DNA from: Billgrantia montanilacus
GTDB taxonomy: Bacteria; Pseudomonadota; Gammaproteobacteria; Pseudomonadales; Halomonadaceae
DNA length: 64,000 nucleotides
NCBI RefSeq assembly: GCF_003336675.1
Contig: NZ_QPII01000008.1
Location: 1-64,000 of the forward strand
Reading direction: 5' to 3'
Part shown: positions 43,878-52,811 of the stretch, one piece after another
Numbering within the stretch: the first letter of the stretch is position 1
Layout of the letters: each line of letters opens with the position of its first letter
Translations under genes and position numbers: made by a program
Notes under the pieces: generated by a model
Database searches by the model: none
What the model saw: only the letters and a program-made list of their open reading frames with translations
What the model was told of the DNA's origin: nothing

Positions 43878-45086
43878 CTATGGCAGCGCGGTAGCCGCCG
43901 CCTGTTCGCTGTGCCACTGGCGCAGCAGCCAGGCGAAGGCCATGCCCAGCAGCAGCAGCCATACGCCGGCCCCGGCCAGCAGCCACAGGCTATTGGCCAG
44001 GCGCAGTATCACCCCGCCCAGGCTGACACCCACCGACTGGCCCAGGAACAGGCAGCCGGCGAACACCGCCATGGCGGTGCCGCGGGTGGCGGGTGCCATC
44101 TGGGTGGCGTTGATCTGCAGGGTGCTGTGCATCATGTAGAAGCCCAGCCCGGCGGCAAAGGCCGCGGCCGCGGCCGCTATCGGCTGCTGGGCCAGCGCCA
44201 GCCCGACGAAGCCCGCCCCCATCAGCACACCGCCCCCGGCGGCCAGGCCCGGCTCGCCCAGGCGCCTGACCATCGGCCTGGCCAGGGCGGCGAAGATCAG
44301 CCCCCCCACCCCGAACAGCGCCACCATCAGCCCGGCACGGGTCAGCGAGACGCCGAGTCGCTCGTAGAGGTGACTGGCGACGAAGGCCAGGGCGCCGAAG
44401 GCGGCAATCCCCTCGAGAAACACCAGCACCAGGATGCGACGGGCCCGGGCGATCAACAGGATCTCGCGCAGCCGCGACAGGAAGGCAACCCCACCCTGTT
44501 CCGCCTTGGGTGGGGAGAGGCCGGGGCGGCGCTGGAGCATCGTCAGCAGCAGCCCCCCGGCCAGCAGGAAGAGGGTCGTCAGGAGATAGAAGGCGGCCTG
44601 CCAGCCTAGCGTATCGGCGAGGAAACCGCCCGCCACCTGGCCGGTGATGAGGCCCATCACCGCGCCAGAGAGCATATGGGCCAGGGTTACCTGGCGGCTC
44701 TCATAGGGCACGTTGTCGCCGACCCAGGCCATGGAGAGCGGGATGATCGCGGCGGCGGTGGCGCCGGTCAGGGTGCGAAACACAAGCAGCGTCGATAGCG
44801 ACCCGGAAAGCGCCGAGCCCAGGGCACCCAGTGCGCAGGCCACCGTGGCCAGGCCGATGACCCGGAGGGTGCCGTGACGGTCGCCCAGCGGGCCATAGCA
44901 GAGCTGCATCAGGCCATAGGCGATGGCGAAGAAAGTGATGTTCTGCGCCACGTCGGCCACCGGGCGCTCGAAGGCCTGCGACAGCGCCGGCAGCATGGCA
45001 TCGGTGACCCGCATCGACGCCATGCTGGCGAAGCCGGCCAGGGCCAGCAGCAGGATGACGAGGCGGGGAGGGGCGGCGTCCCTCAT
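43878..45086 (-). CDS. MFS drug-efflux transporter (AraJ/YnfM-like)
   Basis: 402 residues from ATG 45086, with 12 membrane helices; the longer frame upstream is a shadow of the neighbouring transporter. The motif A loop after helix 2 reads CYGPLGDRHGTLRVIG, and the second half repeats it as FAALARPMVRRLGEPGL. It starts 2 bp after the Bcr/CflA stop, so the two are cotranscribed. Probably exports a small compound by proton antiport; the substrate is unknown. Confidence 0.9.
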   Translation of the reverse strand: MRDAAPPRLVILLLALAGFASMASMRVTDAMLPALSQAFERPVADVAQNITFFAIAYGLMQLCYGPLGDRHGTLRVIGLATVACALGALGSALSGSLSTLLVFRTLTGATAAAIIPLSMAWVGDNVPYESRQVTLAHMLSGAVMGLITGQVAGGFLADTLGWQAAFYLLTTLFLLAGGLLLTMLQRRPGLSPPKAEQGGVAFLSRLREILLIARARRILVLVFLEGIAAFGALAFVASHLYERLGVSLTRAGLMVALFGVGGLIFAALARPMVRRLGEPGLAAGGGVLMGAGFVGLALAQQPIAAAAAAFAAGLGFYMMHSTLQINATQMAPATRGTAMAVFAGCLFLGQSVGVSLGGVILRLANSLWLLAGAGVWLLLLGMAFAWLLRQWHSEQAAATALP

Positions 45087-45088
45087 GG

Positions 45089-46300
45089 CTAGCTCCGTGC
45101 CTGGCTGGCGGCGGCCCGGCTTGCCGGTCGCACGATGCCGAGGTACGCCACCAGTGCGAACACCCCGCCGAGGCCGATGGAGATGGCCATGGTGCGGGAC
45201 GTGCCGTCGTGGAACTGGCCCACCAGCGCGCCGCCAAGCGCCGCGATGGTCATCTGCAGGAAGCCGAACAGCGAGGAGGCCGCCCCCGCGCACTGGGGAT
45301 TGGGCGCCAGGGCGCCGGACATGCTCTGCGGCATCACGATGCCGAAGCCTACCAGGAACAGGATATGCGGGCCGATGACGGCCCAGGGCGCATAGATGCC
45401 GGCCAGTGCCAGCCCCGCCATGATGCAGCCGGCCAGGGCGCAGCACAGCGTGGCCAGCAACAGGAGGCGATCGCGTCCCAGCCGATGGCTGTAGCGGCCG
45501 CTGAATATCGTGCCCGAGAAGAAGCCGGCCACGATCAGCGTGAAGCCAATCCCGTACTCGAAGGGTGTCATGCCCATGAACTCAATCAGCACGAAGGAGG
45601 AGCCGGAGAGAAAGGCGAACAGGCTGGCGAAGCCACTGGCATTGACCAGCGTATAGCCGATGAAGGCGCGCTGAGTCAGCAGCATGCGGTAGTTGCGAAG
45701 GATGGCCCGGGGGCTGATCGATTGCCGATTCGCCGGTGACAGCGGCTCGGGCATCAGCAAGGCGAGCACCAGCAGCATGATGCCGGCATAGAACGTCAGC
45801 AGCACGAAGATCGATTGCCAGCCAAAGAACAGCAGAAGCCCGGCCCCGACCACGGGGGCCAGGGCCGGGGCGAGGGCCATGGTGCTGGCCATGTAGGAGA
45901 GCACCCGTCCGGCCTCGATGGGGCCGTAGATATCGCGCACGGCGGCGCGGCCCAAGACCGGGCCGGCGGCACCGCCCAGCGCCTGCAGGAAGCGCCCGGC
46001 CAGCAGCCACTCGATGCTGGGGGCGACGGCGCAGAGCACGCTGGCCAGCAGGAACAGGCTGAAACCGGCGACCATGACCGGCTTGCGTCCGAACCGGTCG
46101 GAAATGGGCCCGCAGAAGATCTGGGCCACGGCAAAGCCGGCCATGTAGAGGCTCAGTGTCAACTGTATCTGGTCGGGGCCGGTGTCGAGCGCCTCGGCCA
46201 TGGCCGGCATGGCGGGCAGATACATGTCGGTCGCCAGCGGGCCCAGCGCGGTCAGGGCCGCCAGGGTCACCACCGTGGCGGGGGATGTCAGCCTCAGCAC
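45089..46300 (-). CDS. Bcr/CflA-family MFS multidrug transporter
   Basis: 403 residues from GTG 46300, which follows AGAAGAGG; an ATG at 46339 would add 13 residues but lacks a good site and runs into the leader hairpin. 12 membrane helices; GPLATDMYLPAMPAMAEAL is the typical first-helix region of Bcr and FCGPISDRFGRKPVMV is motif A. It exports drugs such as bicyclomycin or sulfonamides by proton exchange in relatives. A 22-nt-arm hairpin lies immediately upstream. Confidence 0.9.
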   Translation of the reverse strand: MLRLTSPATVVTLAALTALGPLATDMYLPAMPAMAEALDTGPDQIQLTLSLYMAGFAVAQIFCGPISDRFGRKPVMVAGFSLFLLASVLCAVAPSIEWLLAGRFLQALGGAAGPVLGRAAVRDIYGPIEAGRVLSYMASTMALAPALAPVVGAGLLLFFGWQSIFVLLTFYAGIMLLVLALLMPEPLSPANRQSISPRAILRNYRMLLTQRAFIGYTLVNASGFASLFAFLSGSSFVLIEFMGMTPFEYGIGFTLIVAGFFSGTIFSGRYSHRLGRDRLLLLATLCCALAGCIMAGLALAGIYAPWAVIGPHILFLVGFGIVMPQSMSGALAPNPQCAGAASSLFGFLQMTIAALGGALVGQFHDGTSRTMAISIGLGGVFALVAYLGIVRPASRAAASQARS

Positions 46301-46337
46301 ATTGACCTCTTCTCGAAGGGCGCCTCGGGGGGCGAAC

Positions 46338-46398
46338 AACGACCAGCGGGCGCCTCTCCTACCGGCTTACGCTTTCGGAGAGATGCCCGCTGGTCGTT
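46338..46398 (-). promoter_or_regulatory. Long leader hairpin before the Bcr/CflA gene
   Basis: Arms AACGACCAGCGGGC (46338-46351) and GCCCGCTGGTCGTT (46385-46398), extended by CTCTCC and GGAGAG past a 2-nt mismatch on each side, around a 17-nt loop. No long T run follows. A possible -10 (TATACT, 46413-46408 on the minus strand) would put the transcript start at about 46400, so the RNA would begin with this stem. Confidence 0.55.
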
Positions 46399-46407
46399 AG
46401 CCTGCTT

Positions 46408-46413
46408 AGTATA
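46408..46413 (-). promoter_or_regulatory. Candidate -10 box for the MFS gene pair
   Basis: TATACT on the minus strand, 23 bp past the maiA stop region and just before the hairpin. The -35 is weak (CTGAGA, 18-19 bp further upstream, overlapping the maiA end). Confidence 0.4.
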
Positions 46414-46434
46414 GCCTAAAAGCCGTGGCGTTTC

Positions 46435-47079
46435 TCAGTTGGCATCCGGCTGCTCCTCCGGGGACGCCTGGTGGAAGGCATCGAGTGCCCGGCAGTTGGC
46501 GACGATGCGCTGGATCCGTGGATAGGCGGAGAGGTCGCACTCGAAGCGCTCGGCGTTGAACACCTGGGGCACCAGGCAGACGTCGGCGAGCGTCGGGGTG
46601 TCGCCGTGGCAGAAGTTGCCGCTGCCCGCCTCCCGGGAGAGCATCGCCTCCAGGGCGTCGAAGCCACCGGTCACCCAGTGGCGATACCAGGCCAGCTTGG
46701 CCTCGTCGTCCAGTTTGAGTTCTTGGACCAGATACTTTAGCACCCGCAGATTGTTGAGCGGGTGGATCTCGCAGGCCACCAGCTGGGCCAGGGCGCGCAC
46801 CCGGGCCCGCTCTGCCGGCTCGAGCGGCAGCAGCGCAGGGCTGGGGTGGAGCTCGTCCAGGTACTCGCAGATCGCCAGCGACTGGGTCAGGGTGGTGCCG
46901 TCGTCGGTAACCAGCGCCGGCACCAGCCCCTGGGGGTTATGGGCGCGGAAGGTCTCGCTGCGCTGTTCGCCCTTCACCAGGTTGACCGGTACCTGCTCAA
47001 AGGTCAGGCCCTTGAGGTTGAGTACGATGCGCACCCGGTAGGCCGCCGACGAGCGGAAATAGCCGTATAGCGTGGTCAT
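46435..47079 (-). CDS. maiA: Maleylacetoacetate isomerase
   Basis: 214 residues from ATG 47079, after GGGAGAGG. A zeta-class glutathione transferase: the thioredoxin-like N-terminal half with FRSSAAYRVRIVLNLKGL, VPALVTDDGTTLTQSLAICEYLDE, and a helical C-terminal half starting after HPSPALLP. SSAAYR holds the glutathione-activating Ser. It isomerises maleylacetoacetate to fumarylacetoacetate with glutathione. It directly follows fahA in the operon order hmgA, fahA, maiA (all minus). Confidence 0.93.
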   Translation of the reverse strand: MTTLYGYFRSSAAYRVRIVLNLKGLTFEQVPVNLVKGEQRSETFRAHNPQGLVPALVTDDGTTLTQSLAICEYLDELHPSPALLPLEPAERARVRALAQLVACEIHPLNNLRVLKYLVQELKLDDEAKLAWYRHWVTGGFDALEAMLSREAGSGNFCHGDTPTLADVCLVPQVFNAERFECDLSAYPRIQRIVANCRALDAFHQASPEEQPDAN

Positions 47080-47098
47080 GGTTGCCTCTCCCTGCCAT

Positions 47099-48133
47099 TT
47101 ACTTGGGCTGGTACTTGACCACCTGCTGATCGATGGCGCCGAAGATGCTCTTGCCCTCGCGGTCGAACATCTCGATGCGCACTCGGTCGCCGAAGCGCAT
47201 GAAGGAGGTCTTGGCCTGGCCGTGCAGGATCTGCTCGACCATGCGTACCTCGGCCAGGCAGCTGTAGCCCACGCCGCCATCGGCGATCGGCTTTCCGGGG
47301 CCGCCGTCGGGGTCGGGGTTGGAGACGGTGCCTGAGCCGACCACCGCGCCGGCGCCCAGGTAGCGGGTCTTGGCCGCATGGGCGACCAGCTGCGGGAAGC
47401 TGAAGATCATGTCGGGACCGGCTTCCGGTTCGCCGAACTTCTCGCCGTTGAAGTGCACGGTCAGCGGCAGGTGCACCTTGCCGTCCTGCCATGCGTCGCC
47501 GAGTTCGTCCGGGGTCACCGCGATGGGCGAGAAACTCGAGGCCGGCTTGGCCTGGAAGAAGCCGAAGCCCTTGGCCAGCTCGCCGGGAATCAGGCCGCGC
47601 AGGCTGACGTCGTTGACCAGCATCACCAGCTTGATGTGCCCGGCGGCCTGCTCGGGGGTTACCGCCATGGGCACGTCGTCGGTGATCACCGCGATCTCGC
47701 CCTCGAAGTCGATGCCGTGCTCCTCGCTCACGGCTTCGATGTCTTCTGTCGGGGCCAGGAAGCGGTCGCCGCCGCCCTGGTACATCAGCGGGTCGGTCCA
47801 GAAGGTCTCGGGCATCTCGGCGTTGCGCGCCTGGCGTACCAGCTTGACGTGGTTCAGGTAGGCGGAGCCGTCGGCCCAGTGGTAGCTGCGCGGCAGCGGC
47901 GAGTGCAGCTGGCTCTGGTCAAGCGCAAAGGCGCCCTCGGCCTGGCCATCGTTGAGCTGGGCATAGCGCTGCTCCAGCTTGGGTGCGAGGCTGTCCCAGC
48001 TCTCCACCGCCTGCTGCAGGGTGGCGGCAATGTCGCTGACACGCACGGCGCGGGTCAGGTCGCGGGAGACCAGGATCAGTTCGCCGTCGCGGCCATGCTC
48101 TTTTGTTTCCAGCTTCAGAGTTGCGAGTTTCAT
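47099..48133 (-). CDS. fahA: Fumarylacetoacetate hydrolase (fumarylacetoacetase)
   Basis: 344 residues, the length of bacterial homogentisate-pathway enzymes. Metal-binding acidic residues are in DFEGEIAVITDDVP, and LVMLVNDVSLRGLIPGE, GFGFFQAKPASSFSPIAVTPDELG and GAVVGSGTVSNPDPDGG are typical. It splits fumarylacetoacetate into fumarate and acetoacetate. It lies between hmgA and maiA. The ribosome site AAAGGA is rather far from the ATG. Confidence 0.93.
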   Translation of the reverse strand: MKLATLKLETKEHGRDGELILVSRDLTRAVRVSDIAATLQQAVESWDSLAPKLEQRYAQLNDGQAEGAFALDQSQLHSPLPRSYHWADGSAYLNHVKLVRQARNAEMPETFWTDPLMYQGGGDRFLAPTEDIEAVSEEHGIDFEGEIAVITDDVPMAVTPEQAAGHIKLVMLVNDVSLRGLIPGELAKGFGFFQAKPASSFSPIAVTPDELGDAWQDGKVHLPLTVHFNGEKFGEPEAGPDMIFSFPQLVAHAAKTRYLGAGAVVGSGTVSNPDPDGGPGKPIADGGVGYSCLAEVRMVEQILHGQAKTSFMRFGDRVRIEMFDREGKSIFGAIDQQVVKYQPK

Positions 48134-48237
48134 CGTCGTTGGGTCCTTTCGTCAGAGGCGAGGCCCTGTGGGCCTCGTCCGTTCATTCGTCTTGTCGCTC
48201 AGGGCGTTTTTATCGCGCTCAGGGCTGTCTATTCCGC

Positions 48238-49548
48238 TCAAGGCTGTTCCGGATCGAAGTGCGAACGCAGGGTCGACCAGACATCGACGTAGTCGCGCTG
48301 GCGGATCTCGGCGTCCAGCGCCGCCTCGGTCGGATGGTAGACGTAGCGGCTCTCGAACATGAAGGCCAGGGTCGCATCCAGGCGCTGCGGTGTCAGCTCG
48401 GCGTTCGATGCCTTCTCGAAGGTATCGGCGTCGGGTCCGTGGGGCGACATGCAGTTGTGCAGGCTGGCGCCGCCGGGCAGGAAGCCCTCGGCCTTGGCGT
48501 CGTACTCGCCGTGGATCAGGCCCATGAACTCGCTCATCAGGTTGCGATGGAAGTAGGGCGGGCGGAAGGTGTTCTCGGCCACCATCCAGCGCGGCGGGAA
48601 GATCACGAAGTCCAGGTTGGCCATCCCCGGGGTGTCGGAGGCCGAGGTCAGCACGGTGAAGATCGACGGGTCCGGGTGGTCGAAGCTCACCGTGTTGATG
48701 GTGTTGAAGTGGGCCAGGTCGTACTTGTAGGGCGCGTAGTTGCCGTGCCAGGCCACCACGTCCAGCGGCGAGTGGTCGAGCCGGGTCACCCAGAAACGAC
48801 CGGAGAACTTGGCCACCAGCTCGTATTCGCCGGTGAGGTCCTCGTAGCTCGCTACGGGGCTCTGGAAGTCGCGGGGGTTGGCCAGGCCGTTGGCGCCGAT
48901 GGGGCCGAGGCCGGGCAGTTCCAGCGGGCTGCCGTAGTTCTCGCAGATGTAGCCGCGGGCGGCGTCTGAGCCTTCCGCCAGGCGTACCTGGAACTTGATG
49001 CCGCGGGGAATCACCGCGATCTCGCCGCCCTTGACCTGAAGCTCGCCCAGCTCGGTGCGCAGGCGCAGGGTGCCCAGCTGCGGCACGATCAACAGCTCGC
49101 CGTCGGCGTTGTAGAAAAAGCGCTCGGTCATGTCCCGGTTGAAGGCGTAGACGTGCACGCCGCAGCCGGACTGGGCACCAGCGTCGCCGTTGACCGCCAC
49201 CGTCAGCAGGCCATCGACGAAGTCGGTGGGCTCGGCGGGAATCGGCAGCGGGTCCCAGCGCATCTGGTTGGGGTCGGCGGCGGGCTTGGCCAGCGGCGAG
49301 GTTGCCACGCCTTCCACGGCGAACGGGCGGTAGGCGCTCTGCACTACCGAGGGGCGGATGCGATAGAGCCAACTGCGCAGGTTCTGGTGGCGCGGGGCGG
49401 TGAAGGCCGAGCCGGTGTACTGCTCGGCGTAGAGCCCATAGGCACAGCGCTGGGGCGAGTTCTGGCCTATGGGCAGGGCGCCGGGCAGCGCCTCGGTGGA
49501 GAAGTGGTTGCGAAAGCCGCTCTGGTACTCAAGCGTCTCGGTCGTCAT
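48238..49548 (-). CDS. hmgA: Homogentisate 1,2-dioxygenase
   Basis: 436 residues from ATG 49548; six extra residues are possible. Opening [28 protein letters not shown] is characteristic, with [14 protein letters not shown] near the C-terminal iron site and the conserved [13 protein letters not shown]. It cleaves the homogentisate ring with O2 to maleylacetoacetate. It follows the hydroxylase and DUF2783 genes on the same strand, with 26 bp to the DUF2783 stop. It lies upstream of fahA and maiA. Confidence 0.96.
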   Translation of the reverse strand: MTTETLEYQSGFRNHFSTEALPGALPIGQNSPQRCAYGLYAEQYTGSAFTAPRHQNLRSWLYRIRPSVVQSAYRPFAVEGVATSPLAKPAADPNQMRWDPLPIPAEPTDFVDGLLTVAVNGDAGAQSGCGVHVYAFNRDMTERFFYNADGELLIVPQLGTLRLRTELGELQVKGGEIAVIPRGIKFQVRLAEGSDAARGYICENYGSPLELPGLGPIGANGLANPRDFQSPVASYEDLTGEYELVAKFSGRFWVTRLDHSPLDVVAWHGNYAPYKYDLAHFNTINTVSFDHPDPSIFTVLTSASDTPGMANLDFVIFPPRWMVAENTFRPPYFHRNLMSEFMGLIHGEYDAKAEGFLPGGASLHNCMSPHGPDADTFEKASNAELTPQRLDATLAFMFESRYVYHPTEAALDAEIRQRDYVDVWSTLRSHFDPEQP

Positions 49549-49574
49549 GGGGCGTATCCTCGTCATCCGTGCTG

Positions 49575-49805
49575 TTATTGTTGCCGGGCTTCGGTCTCGG
49601 TGGCTCGGGGCTCGGCGGCCTGGGTGGCGATCTCCAGCGCCTCTTCGAGCACCTGCTGGTCGCCGATATGGTTGGCCAGCAGCAGGATCAGCCGGGCATT
49701 GATGCGTTCGCTCTGCGCCTCGTCGCGTTCACGGTGCGCTTCGGTCAGCGCGGCGTAGAAGGCGTCCGGGTCGGTGAAGTTGGGGTTGAGTTCAAGCCGT
49801 GGCAT
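49575..49805 (-). CDS. DUF2783-like small protein B
   Basis: 76 residues. ATG 49805 follows GGGAGG and overlaps the hydroxylase stop (49792) by 14 nt. Motifs [20 protein letters not shown] and [25 protein letters not shown] align with the protein at 41295. It is probably coupled to the hydroxylase gene. It may be a small partner of the enzyme; this is unproven. Confidence 0.78.
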   Translation of the reverse strand: MPRLELNPNFTDPDAFYAALTEAHRERDEAQSERINARLILLLANHIGDQQVLEEALEIATQAAEPRATETEARQQ

Positions 49806-51528
49806 GGCGGCCTCCCTGATGGTCGGGGCGATCTTCGGAAACGGCGGCAAGGTTGGCGCCCAGGGCACGGTCCATCGCTGCGCCCACCGCCCTGGCCGAG
49901 ACCTCGGGCCAGCGGGCGGTCACGTGCTGGTCGGGCCGCAGCAGGTAGCCGGCGCCGGCCGTGAGGCCATAGCGCTCCCCGATCAGGTTCTCGGCGTCCT
50001 CGATCACCACGCTGCGGGGCAGCTCGGAGAGGGCGTGAGGCGTGGGTCCGACGATGACCAGGTCGAGGTCGTCGCGCTCATCCAGCAGCGACTGCAGTTC
50101 GGTCTTCAGGCTCTCGGCTCGGGCGCTGTCGACGCGGCCATCGAGCAGCAGCACGAAGCGGTTGCCCAGCTGATTGAGCAGCCAGGCGCTCTGCCCGGCG
50201 AGCCGAATCGGCGCATCCTTGGCCGGGCTGCCGGGGCGCAGCTCGAGCGGGAAGCCCTCGGCGCCGGTGTCGTTGAGCGGCGAGCCGTCATAGCGGCAGG
50301 GCACCGACAGCCGGCCGCTGTTCACCAGGCTGCGGGCGAAGGGGTAGTGTTCGGCCAGCTCCAGGGTGGTGTCGCGGAACACGCGGCTGATGCGGCTCTT
50401 GGGCGTGATGAAATCGGTAGCGCGGGTCGAGTTGAGGATGTTCTCGGCGGCACCGTGCTGGCGCTCGTCGTTGTAGGTGGCGAGCAGCGCCTCGGGGGCC
50501 TGGCCCCTGAGCACCCGGGCCAGTTTCCAGGCCAGGTTCTCGGTGCTCTGCAGCGCACCGTTGGCGCCACGGGCGCCGAAGGGGGAGACCTGGTGGGCGG
50601 CGTCGCCCATGAAGAACACCCGGTTGTGGATATAGTCGTCCATCTTGCGGCAGCGGAAGGTGTAGACGCTGGCCCACTCCAGCTCGAACTCCACGTCCTC
50701 GCCGAGCATCGCCTGCACGCGGGGGCGGATGTTCTCCTCCTTCTTCTCTTCTTCCGGGTCGGCGTCCCAGCCCAGCTGGAAGTCGATGCGCCAGACGTTG
50801 TCCGGCTGCTTGTGCAGCAGCACCGACTGGTTGGGATGGAAGGGCGGGTCGAACCAGAACCAGCGCTCGGTGGGGAAGTCCGCCTTCATGATCACGTCGG
50901 CAATCAGGAAGTGGTCCTGGAATATCTGGCCGCGGCTCTCCAGGCCCAGCATGTCGCGGATCTTGCTGTTGGCGCCGTCGGCCACCAGCAGGTAGTCGCA
51001 GGAGAGGCGGTAGTCGCCGTCCTCGGTGCTGACCACGATTTCGCTGCGCTCGGGCCGGCTGTCGACCTCGATGACCTTGTGCTTCCAGCGCAGTTCGATG
51101 AGGTCGGAGAGTTCGTCTGCCCGGTCGACCAGGTACTCTTCGAAGTAGTACTGCTGCAGGTTGATGAAGGCCGGCATGCGGTGGCCCTCTTCCGGCAGCA
51201 GGTTGAAGTCGTAGACCTCACGCTCCTGGAAGAACACGCGACCGCGCTGCCAGGTCACGCCCTTGTCGATCATCGGCTGGCCGCAGCCCAGGCGATCGAG
51301 GATCTCCAGGGTGCGCTTGGCGAAGCAGATCGCCCGGGAGCCGACGCTGACGGTGTTGTTGTCGTCCAGCACAACGCTGGCGATGCCCTGTTGGGCCAGG
51401 TCGATGGCCATGCCCAGGCCGGTGGGACCGGCGCCGACGATCACCACCGGGCAGTGGCGCACGTCGTCGCGGTCCAGCTCCGGCGCACGATGGTATGGAT
51501 AGACGGGATTATTGTAGGTACTTGGCAT
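49792..51528 (-). CDS. FAD-dependent aromatic monooxygenase B (MhpA-like)
   Basis: 578 residues from ATG 51528, which follows GGAGGAA; the open frame upstream is unsupported. Group A flavin hydroxylase: VVIVGAGPTGLGMAIDLAQQG (FAD motif, about 30-50), CDYLLVADGANSKIRDMLG (DG motif), VFFMGDAAHQVSPFGARGANGALQS (GD motif), and a C-terminal thioredoxin-like domain ending near AGYLLRPDQHVTARW. It shares much sequence with the one at 39571-41292. Placed just before hmgA, it may make homogentisate from a hydroxyphenylacetate, since no hydroxyphenylpyruvate dioxygenase gene is here (inference). Confidence 0.9.
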   Translation of the reverse strand: MPSTYNNPVYPYHRAPELDRDDVRHCPVVIVGAGPTGLGMAIDLAQQGIASVVLDDNNTVSVGSRAICFAKRTLEILDRLGCGQPMIDKGVTWQRGRVFFQEREVYDFNLLPEEGHRMPAFINLQQYYFEEYLVDRADELSDLIELRWKHKVIEVDSRPERSEIVVSTEDGDYRLSCDYLLVADGANSKIRDMLGLESRGQIFQDHFLIADVIMKADFPTERWFWFDPPFHPNQSVLLHKQPDNVWRIDFQLGWDADPEEEKKEENIRPRVQAMLGEDVEFELEWASVYTFRCRKMDDYIHNRVFFMGDAAHQVSPFGARGANGALQSTENLAWKLARVLRGQAPEALLATYNDERQHGAAENILNSTRATDFITPKSRISRVFRDTTLELAEHYPFARSLVNSGRLSVPCRYDGSPLNDTGAEGFPLELRPGSPAKDAPIRLAGQSAWLLNQLGNRFVLLLDGRVDSARAESLKTELQSLLDERDDLDLVIVGPTPHALSELPRSVVIEDAENLIGERYGLTAGAGYLLRPDQHVTARWPEVSARAVGAAMDRALGANLAAVSEDRPDHQGGRHATA

Positions 51529-51626
51529 GTTTCCTCCGACCGCGGTTGCTTCGGGGACAGGCCGCCGCGGTGCGCTGCGGCCTGTCCCCGGCGCCGCTCG
51601 CCAGGCATTTTTTTGATAACGGCTCG

Positions 51627-52595
51627 TTACTGGTTCTCGACGGCTTCCTGCAGCGAGTGCCACATGGCGGTGTCACGCTCGGCGGTCCAGATGCGCGGAT
51701 CCGGGTACTCGCCGCCCGCCTCGTCGTAGCAGCGGGTGATGTCGAAGGGCACGCAGTGATCGAAGATCACCCAGTGGCCGTACTTCGGCTTGAGCAGGGC
51801 GTAGGTCTCGGCATAGCACTCGGAGAGGGACTTGCCGGCGGCCTTGCCCGCCTTGACGCTTTCGTACATGTCGGCGAGGAAGTCGCGGGTGCCCTGGATC
51901 GCTTCCTGGCACTGCTCCGGGGTCTGCAGCGCCTCGCCGCGGCCCGGCACCAGTTTCTGGGGGGCCATGGCCTGCAGGCGGTCCAGGGTGGCGGGCCAGT
52001 ATTCGTGATAGGCGTCGCCGGTGTAGGGGGTGGCGCCGAACTCGACCAGGTCGCCGGAGAACATCACCTTCTCCTCGGGGAGCCAGACGATGGTGTCGCC
52101 CTTGGTGTGGCCGCGGCCCAGGTGAATGATGCGCACCTCGCGCTTGCCCATGTACACCGTCAGTTCCTGCTGGAAGACGATGTTCGGCCAGGTCAGGCCG
52201 GGCACGGAGTCGACGCCCTTGAACAGGCGTGGGAAGCGGCCGACCTCGGACTCGTAGTCCTGCTGGCCGCGCTCCACGATCAGGTCATAGGTGTGCTGGC
52301 TGGCGTAGATGTTCTCGGCGTCATAGGCGGAGGCACCCAGCACGCGCACGGCGTGGTAGTGCGTCAGTACCACGTGCTTGATCGGCAGGTCGGTGACCTC
52401 GCGGATCCGGCGAATCACGTCCTGGGCCATGATCGGGGTGGCCTGGGTGTCGATCACCATCACGCTGTCGTCGCCGATCACGATGCCGGTGTTGGGGTCA
52501 CCCTCGGCGGTGTAGGCATAGAGGCCTTCGGCCAGTTTGTCGAAGCTGATCTGCTTCTCTTCGGTATCGGCGTGCGAGGCGAATTTCTTGCTCAT
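51627..52595 (-). CDS. Metallo-beta-lactamase-fold hydrolase with altered metal motif
   Basis: 322 residues. The fold is clear: GIVIGDDSVMVIDTQATP, the motif position LTHYHAVRVLGAS, then HLGRGHTKGDTIVWLPEEKVMFSGDLVE with the second-shell His and Asp. The usual H-x-H-x-D-H reads His79, Tyr, His81, Ala, Val83, Arg84, so the Asp and last His are replaced. The site-2 metal should be lost. The first gene of the operon with the hydroxylase, its DUF2783 partner and hmgA. Its substrate is unknown; a hydrolase or a non-catalytic role are both possible. Confidence 0.85.
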   Translation of the reverse strand: MSKKFASHADTEEKQISFDKLAEGLYAYTAEGDPNTGIVIGDDSVMVIDTQATPIMAQDVIRRIREVTDLPIKHVVLTHYHAVRVLGASAYDAENIYASQHTYDLIVERGQQDYESEVGRFPRLFKGVDSVPGLTWPNIVFQQELTVYMGKREVRIIHLGRGHTKGDTIVWLPEEKVMFSGDLVEFGATPYTGDAYHEYWPATLDRLQAMAPQKLVPGRGEALQTPEQCQEAIQGTRDFLADMYESVKAGKAAGKSLSECYAETYALLKPKYGHWVIFDHCVPFDITRCYDEAGGEYPDPRIWTAERDTAMWHSLQEAVENQ

Positions 52596-52690
52596 GGATC
52601 CTCTCCAATGTCTCGTCGGGGCGTCTGGCCAGGCGATCGGTGACAGCCGGTCTCGACCCGATTCAGGTGTGTCAGGGTGGATCGAGCATA

Positions 52691-52704
52691 GTTGCTCTTG
52701 AAAC
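52691..52704. promoter_or_regulatory. Degenerate copy of the GTTTCA-nn-TGAAAC operator
   Basis: GTTGCTC-TTGAAAC: the right half TTGAAACTAT matches that at 30431-30440 exactly, while the left half has three changes. It lies 96-109 bp before the MBL gene start. Confidence 0.3.
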
Positions 52705-52811
52705 TATATGTCCAGCTCTCCTGCCATTGGTTTCACGCGGCGCTGCCGAAAGAATGGTAAAAAATTGCCTAAGATCATGGATTTCTTTGGTTTTTAATAC
52801 CTAAGTCTAAT

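Noticed and set aside
45087..45446. N-terminal extension of the MFS gene at 43878
   Set aside because: It overlaps the Bcr/CflA coding sequence in another frame; ATG 45086 gives the normal start.
49774..51729. A 651-codon plus-strand open frame
   Set aside because: Antisense to the second hydroxylase gene; no ribosome site and no recognisable domain.
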